Shown here: piece by piece, positions 15,718 through 23,530 of the stretch | How positions within the stretch are numbered: position 1 is the stretch's first letter | Layout of the letters: each line of letters opens with the position of its first letter | Source of the DNA: an uncultured Clostridia bacterium | GTDB lineage: Bacteria > Bacillota > Clostridia > Peptostreptococcales > Anaerovoracaceae | DNA length: 35,981 nt | Direction: 5' to 3' | Assembly (NCBI GenBank): GCA_934247125.1 | Contig: CAKQIZ010000008.1 | Coordinates: 1 to 35,981 of the forward strand | Program-made: the position numbers and the translations under genes | Notes under the pieces: generated by a model | Databases searched by the model: none | Seen by the model: the letters and a program-made list of their open reading frames with translations, nothing else | What the model was told of the DNA's origin: nothing

Positions 15718-16626
15718 ATGAAAAAAGAAACCATCATAAAACTCCGGCAGGATCTTGCCGAAGGCAATCCATCAGAACTCATCTTCGGCAGCGGAGGTAA
15801 AACGTATACAAGGAGATTCTACCCTCCGCAAAGGCTCATACTGCTGGGAGGAGGCCATATATCACAGGCGCTCTGTGATTTTGCAGCCGAGCTGGACTTT
15901 GACGTCACAGTAGCCGACGACAGGCCTGACTTCGCAAACTACACGCTTTTCCCAAAAGCCGCGGAAGTCATCTGCGATACCTTTGACTCGGCGATAAGAA
16001 GGCTGCATATATCGCCTTTTGACTATGTAGCCGTGCTGACGAGGGGCCACCGCTGGGATCAGCTGTGTCTGGAATCGATATTTTCCGGCAGATATCCGTC
16101 ATATCTCGGACTTGTCGGCTCGGGACGGCGAGTCTCCGGTCTCTTTGACATACTTGAAAAAGAGGGTTTTTCCCGAGACCTCATGGAAAAGGTGCACACT
16201 CCGATAGGCCTTCCGATCAAGGCTGCAACGCCGAAGGAAATAGCTATATCGATACTCGCCGAGCTGATCTTGTTCAAGCAGGACCTTTCCGGCAGCAATG
16301 GAGCTCTTTCCCTGTGTGACGCTGATGCCGAGGTCATCGGTCAGCTGATCTCACAGGAACGCTCCGTCCTGGCAACTGTCGTCGAAACAAAAGGCTCTGT
16401 TCCGGCAGCGAGCGGTGCCATGATGGTGATAAACAGCCTGGGACGCTGCGCCGGCACTGTCGGAGGCGGCTGCGGCGAACACGAGGTGCTGACAAAAGCG
16501 CGGGAAGCCCTGATGACGGGCGAGCCTCAGATGATCGAACTCGATATGACAAACGAAGTAGCAGAAAACAACGGTATGGTATGCGGCGGCACGATGAAGC
16601 TCTGGCTAGAACCATGCCTTCCTTGA
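15718..16626 (+). CDS. xdhC: XdhC/CoxI-family molybdenum cofactor maturation protein, domains in reversed order
   Basis: 302 aa. XdhC proteins bind molybdenum cofactor, help its sulfuration and insert it into xanthine dehydrogenase-type enzymes. A Rossmann domain comes first (LILLGGGHISQALCDFAAEL at about 41-60, then TRGHRWDQLCLE and YLGLVGSGRR). The CoxI-type domain follows (SVLATVVETKGSVPAASGAMM near 215, AGTVGGGCGEHEV, MVCGGTMKLWLEP at the end). In textbook XdhC the CoxI domain is N-terminal and the Rossmann domain C-terminal, so the order here is swapped. It has a GAAAGGAG ribosome binding site and is the second gene of an operon with the desulfurase. No molybdoenzyme gene is in the window. 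Confidence 0.88.
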   Translation: MKKETIIKLRQDLAEGNPSELIFGSGGKTYTRRFYPPQRLILLGGGHISQALCDFAAELDFDVTVADDRPDFANYTLFPKAAEVICDTFDSAIRRLHISPFDYVAVLTRGHRWDQLCLESIFSGRYPSYLGLVGSGRRVSGLFDILEKEGFSRDLMEKVHTPIGLPIKAATPKEIAISILAELILFKQDLSGSNGALSLCDADAEVIGQLISQERSVLATVVETKGSVPAASGAMMVINSLGRCAGTVGGGCGEHEVLTKAREALMTGEPQMIELDMTNEVAENNGMVCGGTMKLWLEPCLP

Positions 16627-16656
16627 GCCGTTCTGACCTGCCGCATCTTTGCTCAT

Positions 16657-17646
16657 TCACTTATTCTGCCATCGGACTTCCCCGTCCGTTATTATCGGGT
16701 ATCGGATAAGCCGATCTGAATCCAGATCCTCCGCATGCATATCCACTGCCGTTACCTGCTGATTATCGTATGTCGTATAGTAATAGATCCCTTTATCAGC
16801 GTTACAGCACGACGTATATATGGTTATCTCATATTTGCCGTCGCCCACCTCGCAGCATCCGCGCTGCTGGTCGACTGAACCCAGGATATGAAAAAACTGA
16901 CTCACACTTTCTTTTTCGCTGTATCCTGATACCGAACTCAGCTTAGTGAATGCCGCCTTTACGAATCTCGACTGACTCGAAAGATCTCCCGGTATCCCCA
17001 TCGCACCCATTCCTCTGCTGTATGCATCGAGCTTCAGTGTTCCTGCAAAGGTATTTTCCGGCTGTTTTCGAGAAATGCCTGCATAGTTGTTCAGTGCAAA
17101 AAGCTGCACAGGAAATGGCGGGTTGTTCGTGAGCACTCCGACGGGGTCATCATACACATTCAGTCCATCCTCCGTGGATTCCACCACGATGCATTCATCC
17201 TTATCGGCTATCATCCAGTGCAGCTGCGCCGGAGGAAACTGATCGCTGAACGGTGTGCCTGTAAGTCTCATTCCGGCAATCCTTACTCTTGCCTCCATGA
17301 CCGATCCGCACTGGCCAAGTATCCACGGAATAAACTTAAACTGCGCCACCTGGACATCATCGGTCTCGCCGACAGGAACAGCATCTTCATATGCCGCATT
17401 GCCGACAAAATTGAGCCCTGCCATTCCCAGGCCCTTTTCATTCACTCCATCGTAATAAAGAGGATATCCGCTCGCAACGAATGCCATCCCGATGATCGCA
17501 TAGTGCGACTCCAGCTTTCCTGCATGCCTGAAGTCGAATTCGTAGTTTCTCGGCGTCACGGTCACCTCTTCACCGTAAGAGAACTCGTAGTCCAGAGTCC
17601 TCCCTATATAAAAATCTTTTGTTTTGTAAGTTGATGCTGTGCACAT
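16657..17646 (-). CDS. bsh: Bile salt hydrolase (choloylglycine hydrolase family)
   Basis: 329 aa. An N-terminal-nucleophile amidase that removes glycine or taurine from conjugated bile acids. The initiator Met is directly followed by the nucleophile (MCT). The active-site residues of the family are visible: GRTLDYE (Arg and Asp), GLNFVGNAAY (Asn near 82), VLTNNPPFPVQLFALNNY (Asn near 172) and PGDLSSQSRFVKAAF (Arg near 225). TNNP with SSxSRFV is closer to bile salt hydrolases than to penicillin V acylases. There is no signal peptide, as expected for an intracellular enzyme. It converges on xdhC with only 30 bp between stops. An AGAGAGA ribosome binding site precedes the ATG. Substrate class is well supported, but the preference between glyco- and tauro-conjugates is not. 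Confidence 0.9.
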   Translation of the reverse strand: MCTASTYKTKDFYIGRTLDYEFSYGEEVTVTPRNYEFDFRHAGKLESHYAIIGMAFVASGYPLYYDGVNEKGLGMAGLNFVGNAAYEDAVPVGETDDVQVAQFKFIPWILGQCGSVMEARVRIAGMRLTGTPFSDQFPPAQLHWMIADKDECIVVESTEDGLNVYDDPVGVLTNNPPFPVQLFALNNYAGISRKQPENTFAGTLKLDAYSRGMGAMGIPGDLSSQSRFVKAAFTKLSSVSGYSEKESVSQFFHILGSVDQQRGCCEVGDGKYEITIYTSCCNADKGIYYYTTYDNQQVTAVDMHAEDLDSDRLIRYPIITDGEVRWQNK

Positions 17647-17774
17647 ATCGTTATCTCTCTCTTTTCATTAAAATCCTTTTGAAATATACACTCGATATGA
17701 TAAGTTACGGCTGTTGCCTGTCCTTTACTTATCCTTGATCGTTGTATCCCCTATCCGTTCAGCAGTAATTCCCG

Positions 17775-18276
17775 TCATGCCCTTACATATCTCTGATTTC
17801 TGCTATTCGGCTTATCCGGTATCGTCATCCTGATCAGATCCATCTCAATCGCCGGGCGAAGATAGTTTCTTCGGAATCCCTCTTTCGCTTTTAATCCCAG
17901 CATCTCTACCAAAGCATTGCTCGTGTAAGGAACGTCATACCCCATAACTTCAAGCAGCTTTCTCACAGTCTCCGGAAGATATTCATTTTTCTCACTGATC
18001 TGAGCAAGGATATCTTCCAGAATTCTATCGATCTGAGACAGCATAAATTCGATAAAAGCAGTGGATTCTCCATCAGCATGGCACCGAGAGACAGATTCAT
18101 AATATTCATCCTGAAATTTCTCGATCTGACTTTCAACAGAGATATATTCAACGACCGGCTTCCATTTAAACAGAATAGCCGTATGCCACAATCTCGCCAT
18201 CCTGCCATTACCCTCAGAAAAAGGATGGATGAATACAAATTCATAGTGAAATGCACTGCTCAGAATCATCGGTACA
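17775..18276 (-). pseudogene. Truncated Fic-family AMP-transferase (N-terminus lost)
   Basis: About 164 aa from the first ATG. The remnant starts just before the catalytic motif HPFSEGNGR (the family HPFx(D/E)GNGR loop with its His is intact) and runs through the conserved helix RLWHTAILFKW to a C-terminal winged-helix-like part. Intact Fic proteins of this kind have roughly 150 or more residues before this motif, including the flap and often the inhibitory helix. Here reading backwards hits a stop within 12 codons of the ATG, and the DNA turns into a MATE transporter fragment on the other strand. The gene has therefore been cut by recombination. The remaining product is probably unstable or inactive. 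Confidence 0.8.
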
Positions 18277-18477
18277 CTGTTCGTTCAGTTAACTCTTGGT
18301 ATGAACTCCTTTATTGCTGCACATGGATTCACGACGGTTTCAATGGTTTCTGCTCTTATCGGTGCTGTTTGTAATATCACTTTAGATCCTTTATTCATAT
18401 TTGCCTTTCACATGAATGTAAAAGGTGCAGCTCTGGCAACCGTCATATCACAGGCGCTTTCCGAAATCCAGAATTAA
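18265..18477 (+). pseudogene. Internal fragment of a MATE-family efflux transporter
   Basis: The plus frame reads GTLFVQLTLGMNSFIAAHGF, then SALIGAVCNITLDPLFIF and VKGAALATVISQALS. This matches a conserved central stretch of MATE (NorM/DinF) multidrug transporters, including the LDPxFIF and VKGAAxATxISQ signatures. Both ends are missing: the left end joins the Fic fragment near 18265-18278, and homology stops at about 18462 before a TAA at 18475. About 65 codons remain of an expected 450. Confidence 0.75.
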
Positions 18478-18797
18478 AAATACTCAGCTTTACATTCTCG
18501 ATATGGCGGAGCGCACCACCAACAGCATCAAAAAGCGCAGTGCAATCATGCAATCAAATAATTATCCTCAACATTAAACACTTTCTTGTCTGCAATAATC
18601 ATTTTCTCAATTTTATTTGAAAGAAGCACCCCAAACCAACACCTTAAGCTATTGTACAAATTCAAATTTCTTTTTCGGCTACCTCTCTGCTCATGTCTAT
18701 TTAGTTGTTCAAGTCCATTTTACAATCTACTTAAAATAAAAAGTACAGTCGTTGAAATTAATTTTTCTCAACAACTATACTTCCTAAGTTCACTTTT
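18478..18797. other. Gene-free scar between the MATE fragment and the kor operon
   Basis: No gene is supported. The first 110 bases keep short open frames on both strands that look faintly protein-like, possibly more debris from the same rearrangement, but I recognise no family. The last 60 bases contain the terminator of the kor operon. Confidence 0.4.
18742..18781 (-). terminator. Terminator of the kor operon
   Basis: On the minus strand AGTATAGTTGTTGA pairs with TCAACGACTGTACT (two G-T pairs), followed by TTTTTATTTT. Confidence 0.88.
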
Positions 18798-19346
18798 TTA
18801 CACCATCTTGTGTTCCGCTTCAAGTGCTTCTACTATCCTGTCATATCCCTTTCTGTATGCCTCGATATTACTCTCGGCAATGTTAGGCGCAAATGCTCTT
18901 TTTATCTCTTCCTCCACAGTATCGAAGTGTATCTTCGGCATCAGCTTAGTGAGAGCGCCGAGCATCACCATATTTACCGCGGACGGCTTTCCCATCTCCT
19001 CTGCGATATCCATAGCGGGCACTGCGTAGTAATCAGGATTATCCGCATCCACAAGAGTGCTGTTCACCAGCACGATAGCACCCCGCTTCACCGTCTTTAT
19101 ATATTTGTCAAAACCGACCTGGTTCATAGCGATGAACACATCGGCCGTATCGACCTTCATATAGTCTATCTCCTCATCGGAGATCACCACTTCCGCCTTG
19201 CAGGCACCTCCCCTAGCTTCAGGCCCATAGCTCTGTGTCTGTGAGATATTATAGTTTTCACCCAATCCATAGCCTTTAGCCAACAGCACCGATGCCAGTA
19301 TCACGCCTTGTCCTCCGGCTCCCGCAAATCTCACATTGATCCTCAT
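18798..19346 (-). CDS. korC: 2-oxoacid:ferredoxin oxidoreductase gamma subunit
   Basis: 182 aa from the ATG at 19346 (GGAGAG nine bases upstream); the longer in-frame start at 19400 would translate the repeat element and is rejected. It begins MRINVRFAGAGGQGVILAS, the hallmark of the gamma domain of KGOR/VOR/POR enzymes, and continues GPEARGGACKAEVVISDEEI. With KorA, KorB and KorD it makes the complex that oxidatively decarboxylates a 2-oxoacid with CoA and ferredoxin to an acyl-CoA. It is the last gene of the operon before a strong terminator. Between it and korD lies a 50-bp hairpin repeat related to the murT leader array. Specificity for 2-oxoglutarate against branched 2-oxoacids is not decidable here. 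Confidence 0.9.
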   Translation of the reverse strand: MRINVRFAGAGGQGVILASVLLAKGYGLGENYNISQTQSYGPEARGGACKAEVVISDEEIDYMKVDTADVFIAMNQVGFDKYIKTVKRGAIVLVNSTLVDADNPDYYAVPAMDIAEEMGKPSAVNMVMLGALTKLMPKIHFDTVEEEIKRAFAPNIAESNIEAYRKGYDRIVEALEAEHKMV

Positions 19347-19370
19347 TTCCCGTAACTCTCCTTTCACATC

Positions 19371-19420
19371 ATATACTTGTCCGATGAAAGCGGACATCAA
19401 GTTACTCAGCTCTGTCGAGC
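19371..19420. repeat. Dispersed copy of the covarying double-hairpin element
   Basis: CATATACTTGTCCG, loop ATGAAAG, CGGACATCAAG, then GCTC-TGTC-GAGC. This has the layout of the 52-bp units at 4394-4535 (TTTGTC-stem-TGAAA-stem-GACATYAAGGTTA-second stem) with different stem sequences that still pair. It starts right after the korD stop and ends shortly before the korC ribosome binding site. Confidence 0.75.
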
Positions 19421-19421
19421 C

Positions 19422-19625
19422 TTATGTTTCCACATCTATCGCTCCATCTGGGCAGAGTCTCTCGCACATACCACAACCAACGCACTTTCCCTGCTCATTT
19501 ACGTCCGGCATCATTGTCCCGTAATCATTTCGCTTCCTCGATTTTACAAAGATCTTCTTCGGGCAAATCATAAGGCATATATTGCAACCTTTGCAGCAAG
19601 CCCTGTCAATTGTTATATTTGCCAT
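19422..19625 (-). CDS. korD: 2-oxoacid:ferredoxin oxidoreductase delta (ferredoxin) subunit
   Basis: 67 aa. A small dicluster ferredoxin with CKGCNICLMICP (about residues 11-22) and CVGCGMCERLCP (about 48-59), both with the Cys spacing for [4Fe-4S] clusters. It is the electron outlet of the Kor/Vor complex. The order korA-korB-korD-korC is compact. Only four bases separate it from the korB stop, while a repeat-bearing gap of about 75 bp precedes korC. Confidence 0.9.
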   Translation of the reverse strand: MANITIDRACCKGCNICLMICPKKIFVKSRKRNDYGTMMPDVNEQGKCVGCGMCERLCPDGAIDVET

Positions 19626-19629
19626 TGTT

Positions 19630-20442
19630 CTACCCTCTTTCTATCCCTTTCTCTTCCAGCTTTGCCAATATACAGTCTATGTATTCCTCAGCATCAGGAT
19701 CGTTCCGGAAAACGCCTATAGGTATCTTTCCATCTTCTGCAGACTTTCCTTCTCTGTACAGATATGTGTTTTCCTTGTACAGTTTCATTATCTTAGCCGG
19801 ATTCTTTTCTTTGTATATGCTCTTGCCTGCCTGCACCGGACACTGAGAAATCACCTCTATGAAAGAGAATCCCTTATGCTTCAGACCCTCCTCGATAGCC
19901 TTTGCCAGCTGCACCGGGTGTGCCGTCGTCCAGCGCGCCACATAGCTTGCACCCAGCGCCATAACTAGCTTTACTCCGTCCAGCGGGTAATCGATGCTCC
20001 CGAAAGGCGAGGTCTTGGTCACTGCATCCTTCGGCGTCGTAGGTGATTTCTGTCCTCCCGTCATGCCATATATGCAGTTGTTCACCATGACCACCGTCAG
20101 ATCTATGTTGCGTGCCGCCGCATGGAGCAGATGATTGCCTCCGATGGCCAGGCAGTCCCCATCGCCAGTGAAGACCATGATCTTCTTGTCCGGTCTGGCC
20201 AGCTTCAATCCCTCAGCAAAAGCCAGAGCCCTGCCATGCATCGTATGCATCACGTCCAGCTTGTAATAGCACGGTATCCAGGACGAGCAACCTATACCGC
20301 TCACGCAAGCGATATCATCCTTTATGCCCAGTTCCTCCATAGCGTTTATAGCTGCAAACTGTATTATGCCATTGCCGCATCCCGGACAAAATAGCGTTGG
20401 CAGTGATTCCGTCTTTATGTATTTCCTGTACAGCTTATTCAT
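19630..20442 (-). CDS. korB: 2-oxoacid:ferredoxin oxidoreductase beta subunit (TPP-binding)
   Basis: 270 aa. The thiamine diphosphate subunit. FCPGCGNGIIQ near residue 18, ACVSGIGCSSWIP, and the TPP/Mg motif GDGDCLAIGGNHLLHAARR-type segment with NN (VMVNNCIYGMTGGQ) are all present. It lacks an own ferredoxin domain, in keeping with the separate KorD. The ATG overlaps the korA stop by eight bases (GATGAATAA), so translation is coupled. A KPxx-type C-terminus of about 60 charged residues ends the protein. Confidence 0.93.
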   Translation of the reverse strand: MNKLYRKYIKTESLPTLFCPGCGNGIIQFAAINAMEELGIKDDIACVSGIGCSSWIPCYYKLDVMHTMHGRALAFAEGLKLARPDKKIMVFTGDGDCLAIGGNHLLHAAARNIDLTVVMVNNCIYGMTGGQKSPTTPKDAVTKTSPFGSIDYPLDGVKLVMALGASYVARWTTAHPVQLAKAIEEGLKHKGFSFIEVISQCPVQAGKSIYKEKNPAKIMKLYKENTYLYREGKSAEDGKIPIGVFRNDPDAEEYIDCILAKLEEKGIERG

Positions 20443-21637
20443 CTATGCCCGCCTCCTCCAATATTTTGTCTCGTATCTCCGTAGGTGTATGTATATCACC
20501 GCCGCATTTCGACATTGGCACGACCTTCTTACCTCCGAGCACACGCGCTACCTCACAGCAGTACTTCCCGACGTTCATCTCCGGCACTATTATCAGCTTC
20601 ACATCTTTTGTCGCCTCTTTGAGCAGCTCCTCCGGGAAAGGCCAGACGGTATTTATCTTCACAAGCCCTACCTTCAAATGACTGTAATCGGTATATAGCG
20701 TCTTGTTGACTCCCTTTCTGAACAAATCTCTCACCACCTTCATCTTAGAGGAAAGCCTGCCATCTCTCACTCCTCTTGCCATCTTGACAGCGTTGAGTGC
20801 AGATCTAGCCACCGATCCGTACGCCACTATCGCCACCTCAGCATCATCCATGAAATACGAATCTATGCTAGCTATGACATCGACGTTGTCGGATATCTTC
20901 CTGTTTATATTGTTTATAAACTGTCCGCTCCTGCCCGCCAGATGACCTATCCTGCGTCCCTGTTCGTCATGGAGCTGACCTTCTACCGTAGTATTCTCTC
21001 CCTGGAAGAAATCCTCCTGCGGCGATACTACGTACTTCTGCCTGGCGCTTTTTATAGTCTTGGAACTGTCTTCGACCTTTATCTTCTCACGCATATGTCC
21101 TATGATTTCATCAGCCAACAGTATGACCGGCGTCCTGAACTGCTCTGCGAGTTCGAAAGCTCTCACCGTGAAGTCAAACATCTCCTGCACTGATGACGGA
21201 ACCAGCACAATAATGCCGTAATCACCGTGACTGCCGTATCGCACCTGATATATATCCTGTTGTGACGAAAGCGTCGGCTGACCTGTAGACGGTCCTCCAC
21301 GCTGAACATTCACTATCACGATAGGCGTTTCCGTTACCGCTGCAAATCCTATGGCTTCCTGCATTAGCGTATACCCCGGTCCAGATGTAGCCGTCATGGA
21401 CTTCTTGCCGCCCCATCTCGCTCCTATTATCGCACAGGCAGAACTGATTTCGTCTTCCATCTGAATAAATGCACCGCCCGCTTTCTGCGTCTCGGACGAC
21501 ATCATTTCGATGATCTCTGTCGACGGGGTTATCGGATATCCGGCGAAAAACCGACACCCCGCATACAGCGCACCTTTGGCACAGGCCTCATTACCCTGCA
21601 ACACCATCTCTTTTACTCTCAATGATCGCTTTTCCAT
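20435..21637 (-). CDS. korA: 2-oxoacid:ferredoxin oxidoreductase alpha subunit
   Basis: 400 aa. The alpha/PP-domain subunit: GNEACAKGALYAGCRFFAGYPITPSTEI near the N-terminus, QMEDEISSACAIIGARWGGKKSMTATSGPG, and VNVQRGGPSTGQPT for the substrate and CoA side. There is no fused gamma domain, since korC is separate. The start at 21637 has AGAGG six bases upstream; the ATG at 21664 lacks one. It is the first gene behind a good promoter at 21831-21803 that is followed by two 14-bp direct repeats and an inverted repeat, so expression is probably regulated independently of the catabolic genes upstream. Confidence 0.93.
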   Translation of the reverse strand: MEKRSLRVKEMVLQGNEACAKGALYAGCRFFAGYPITPSTEIIEMMSSETQKAGGAFIQMEDEISSACAIIGARWGGKKSMTATSGPGYTLMQEAIGFAAVTETPIVIVNVQRGGPSTGQPTLSSQQDIYQVRYGSHGDYGIIVLVPSSVQEMFDFTVRAFELAEQFRTPVILLADEIIGHMREKIKVEDSSKTIKSARQKYVVSPQEDFFQGENTTVEGQLHDEQGRRIGHLAGRSGQFINNINRKISDNVDVIASIDSYFMDDAEVAIVAYGSVARSALNAVKMARGVRDGRLSSKMKVVRDLFRKGVNKTLYTDYSHLKVGLVKINTVWPFPEELLKEATKDVKLIIVPEMNVGKYCCEVARVLGGKKVVPMSKCGGDIHTPTEIRDKILEEAGIDE

Positions 21638-22030
21638 TACTTTCCTCTCTCCTGCAAAAAGCATCTGCCATCTACTCTAACTAATTTGCTGTTATTTCCT
21701 CTGTCGTGAAACGTCGATCTCGAGCTTTTTGCATCATTTTAAAGCTCGTATATTTCCATGCTGCTCTTCTGTTTTCGCTACAGCTCTTCTGTTTTCAACT
21801 ATATATTAGCATCGCCGTTTTAGTGTTTCAAGTGATTCGCCTTGAAATTTCAACGTATTTCTGTTCAAAAAAGGTACATTGTATTTCTGTATACACTTCA
21901 TCCGAGTATGTCGCCCACGATCTGCCGAAAGCTTCGCAGATACCGTCGCAATCTTTTCCACTAAAAAAGAACACCGCAAATTTGTACATAACAGTACTCT
22001 TAAGCGGATGCCTCTTTATGTATCGTTTAT
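21638..22030 (-). promoter_or_regulatory. Regulatory region upstream of korA
   Basis: Gap between the omega-amidase-like gene and korA. It holds a sigma-A promoter on the minus strand: TTGAAA (21831-21826), 17 bp, TAATAT (21808-21803). Around and after the start point are two direct repeats of GAAAACAGAAGAGC (21796-21783 and 21776-21763), with a 20-bp period. An inverted repeat CGAGCTTT/AAAGCTCG (21721-21748) follows in the leader. The part from 21850 to 22030 shows nothing recognisable. Confidence 0.65.
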
Positions 22031-22855
22031 TTACTTTATGTCATATACCGAAGGTACTCTGTTATGAAACGTTCCCAAAGCGTCTCTTATCTGCTTTGGA
22101 TGATCGGAATCTACATAAGCCTGTATGAAAGAAGGCTTGTCCGGAGCCGATGCCAGCTTTATCCCCCATGGATCCACGATGAGGCTACGACCGCAAAGGT
22201 TAAGCGTATCACATACCTTGCCGAAGATATTCACACCCATCACGTACATGCCGTTCTGGAGAGCTGCTGCTTTTATGAGACCCTGCCAGTGGTCGAATCT
22301 AGGGGAGAAAAACGCAGCCGGCACCATCAGGTATTCCACACCTTGAAGAGCATATGTCCTCGCCAGCTCCGGAAATCTGATGTCATAGCATATCATGACG
22401 CCGACCTTTCCGAAATCGGCATCGAACGTCAAAAGGTTCTCGCCTCTCGTTATCTGATTAGACTCCTGTTCCTCCCCCGTTGCGTCGAGGACGTCGAAGA
22501 GATGTATCTTGTCATACGAGCCGATCACCTCGCCGTTCCTGTCAAATACGAGTGCTGTGTTGTAGATATTGCCGTCCTCTCTCTTGTTTGCAACCGTACC
22601 ACCTATGATGTACGTATTGTACTTCTTAGCTCTTGAGGAAAGTGCTTTCTTCAATTCTTCACTGTACTCGCCTATCATCGGTGTATCCTTGTATTCCGGC
22701 ACAAAGGAAAAATATTCCGGAAAGACTGCGATATCTACGTGTTCATAGAAATCGAGAGCCTCATCGAGAAGCATCATCGCATCCTTCAAATTCTTATCCA
22801 TATCGTACTTCGTAGGCGAATTCTGTATGCCTACCATACTAACTTTTCTTCCCAT
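22031..22855 (-). CDS. Carbon-nitrogen hydrolase, omega-amidase/NIT2-like
   Basis: 274 aa. Nitrilase-superfamily catalytic triad: Glu in VFPEYF (about residue 46), Lys in YDKIHLFD (about 115) and Cys in VGVMICYDIRFPEL (about 155). YDKIHLFD followed by CYDIRFPELA and the later PAAF resembles omega-amidases, which split 2-oxoglutaramate or 2-oxosuccinamate to the 2-oxoacid and ammonia. N-carbamoyl-amino acid amidases are an alternative. It has a GAGGAGAAGGAG ribosome binding site and follows the RraA-like gene closely. Sitting before the kor operon, its likely product (a 2-oxoacid) would be a direct Kor substrate. The superfamily is certain and the substrate is inferred. Confidence 0.85.
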   Translation of the reverse strand: MGRKVSMVGIQNSPTKYDMDKNLKDAMMLLDEALDFYEHVDIAVFPEYFSFVPEYKDTPMIGEYSEELKKALSSRAKKYNTYIIGGTVANKREDGNIYNTALVFDRNGEVIGSYDKIHLFDVLDATGEEQESNQITRGENLLTFDADFGKVGVMICYDIRFPELARTYALQGVEYLMVPAAFFSPRFDHWQGLIKAAALQNGMYVMGVNIFGKVCDTLNLCGRSLIVDPWGIKLASAPDKPSFIQAYVDSDHPKQIRDALGTFHNRVPSVYDIK

Positions 22856-22869
22856 TCTCCTTCTCCTCT

Positions 22870-23523
22870 CTACAGCGGATACTCAGGCACATACAATTGC
22901 TGCAGCGTTGCTCCGTTGAGTACCTGATTTTTTTCTCCGAACTCCTGTTTTTGGTCGGCGATCGCCGTATCAAGCAGCTCTTCCGCCTCAAAATCACGCA
23001 ACACCAGTATCCCGTTCCTGTCTGCCATTATCATATCTCCCGGATGCACAGGTACGCCGCCGCATGAGATATCATAGTTTATCTCACCGCAATCGTGTAC
23101 GAACTTAGTCGTCAAAGCACTTATCCCTCGCGCGAACACCGGAATGCCAATCTCCCGTATTTCTTCAAAGTCTGTCATCGACCCGTCTATGATTATCGCG
23201 GCCGCCTTTCTTGTATTCGCACAGAGAGCTACCATTTCTCCGACTGCTGCATGGTTCCTGTCTCCGCATCTGTCAATGACTACGACATCGCCTTCCTGTA
23301 CCATGCTCACCGCCAAATGAAGAGATTTCGACTCCTCAGCCGGTATCCTCACCGTAAGGGCGTTGCCGACCACCTTCGCATCGCGGCCGCACATGAACTT
23401 TATCTCCGGATCCATGAATCCGAATTCCGTGTAATGTCCCATAGTCGCTATATCTGCCTGAGCTGCTTTGGCGGCCAGTGAGGCCGCCACTCCTTCCTTC
23501 CTATCAGCTATATTAATGTTCAT
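22870..23523 (-). CDS. RraA/HMG-aldolase-like protein with altered catalytic motif
   Basis: About 217 aa. The fold family includes 4-hydroxy-4-methyl-2-oxoglutarate aldolase, oxaloacetate decarboxylase and the RNase E inhibitor RraA. Family blocks are visible: GNALTVRIP, GDVVVIDRCGDRNHAAVGEM, IIIDGSMTDFEEI, IPVFARGIS, GGVPVHPGDMIMADRNGILV. In the aldolases the loop after DG reads V-R-D-x-x-D/E with an essential Arg. Here it reads MTDFEE, so Arg is replaced by Thr and the aldolase reaction is doubtful. The ATG at 23523 directly abuts AAAGAGG, so the exact start is uncertain. A more distant GGAAAGGG exists in the end of the preceding gene. Confidence 0.8.
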   Translation of the reverse strand: MNINIADRKEGVAASLAAKAAQADIATMGHYTEFGFMDPEIKFMCGRDAKVVGNALTVRIPAEESKSLHLAVSMVQEGDVVVIDRCGDRNHAAVGEMVALCANTRKAAAIIIDGSMTDFEEIREIGIPVFARGISALTTKFVHDCGEINYDISCGGVPVHPGDMIMADRNGILVLRDFEAEELLDTAIADQKQEFGEKNQVLNGATLQQLYVPEYPL

Positions 23524-23530
23524 CCTCTTT

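Noticed and set aside
18478..18590. Transposase or recombinase fragment
   Set aside because: Short open frames exist on both strands but no family motif is recognisable, so it is reported only as unexplained debris.
19347..19400. Longer N-terminus for the Kor gamma subunit
   Set aside because: It would translate the hairpin repeat. Family homology starts at MRINVRF and a GGAGAG site precedes that ATG.
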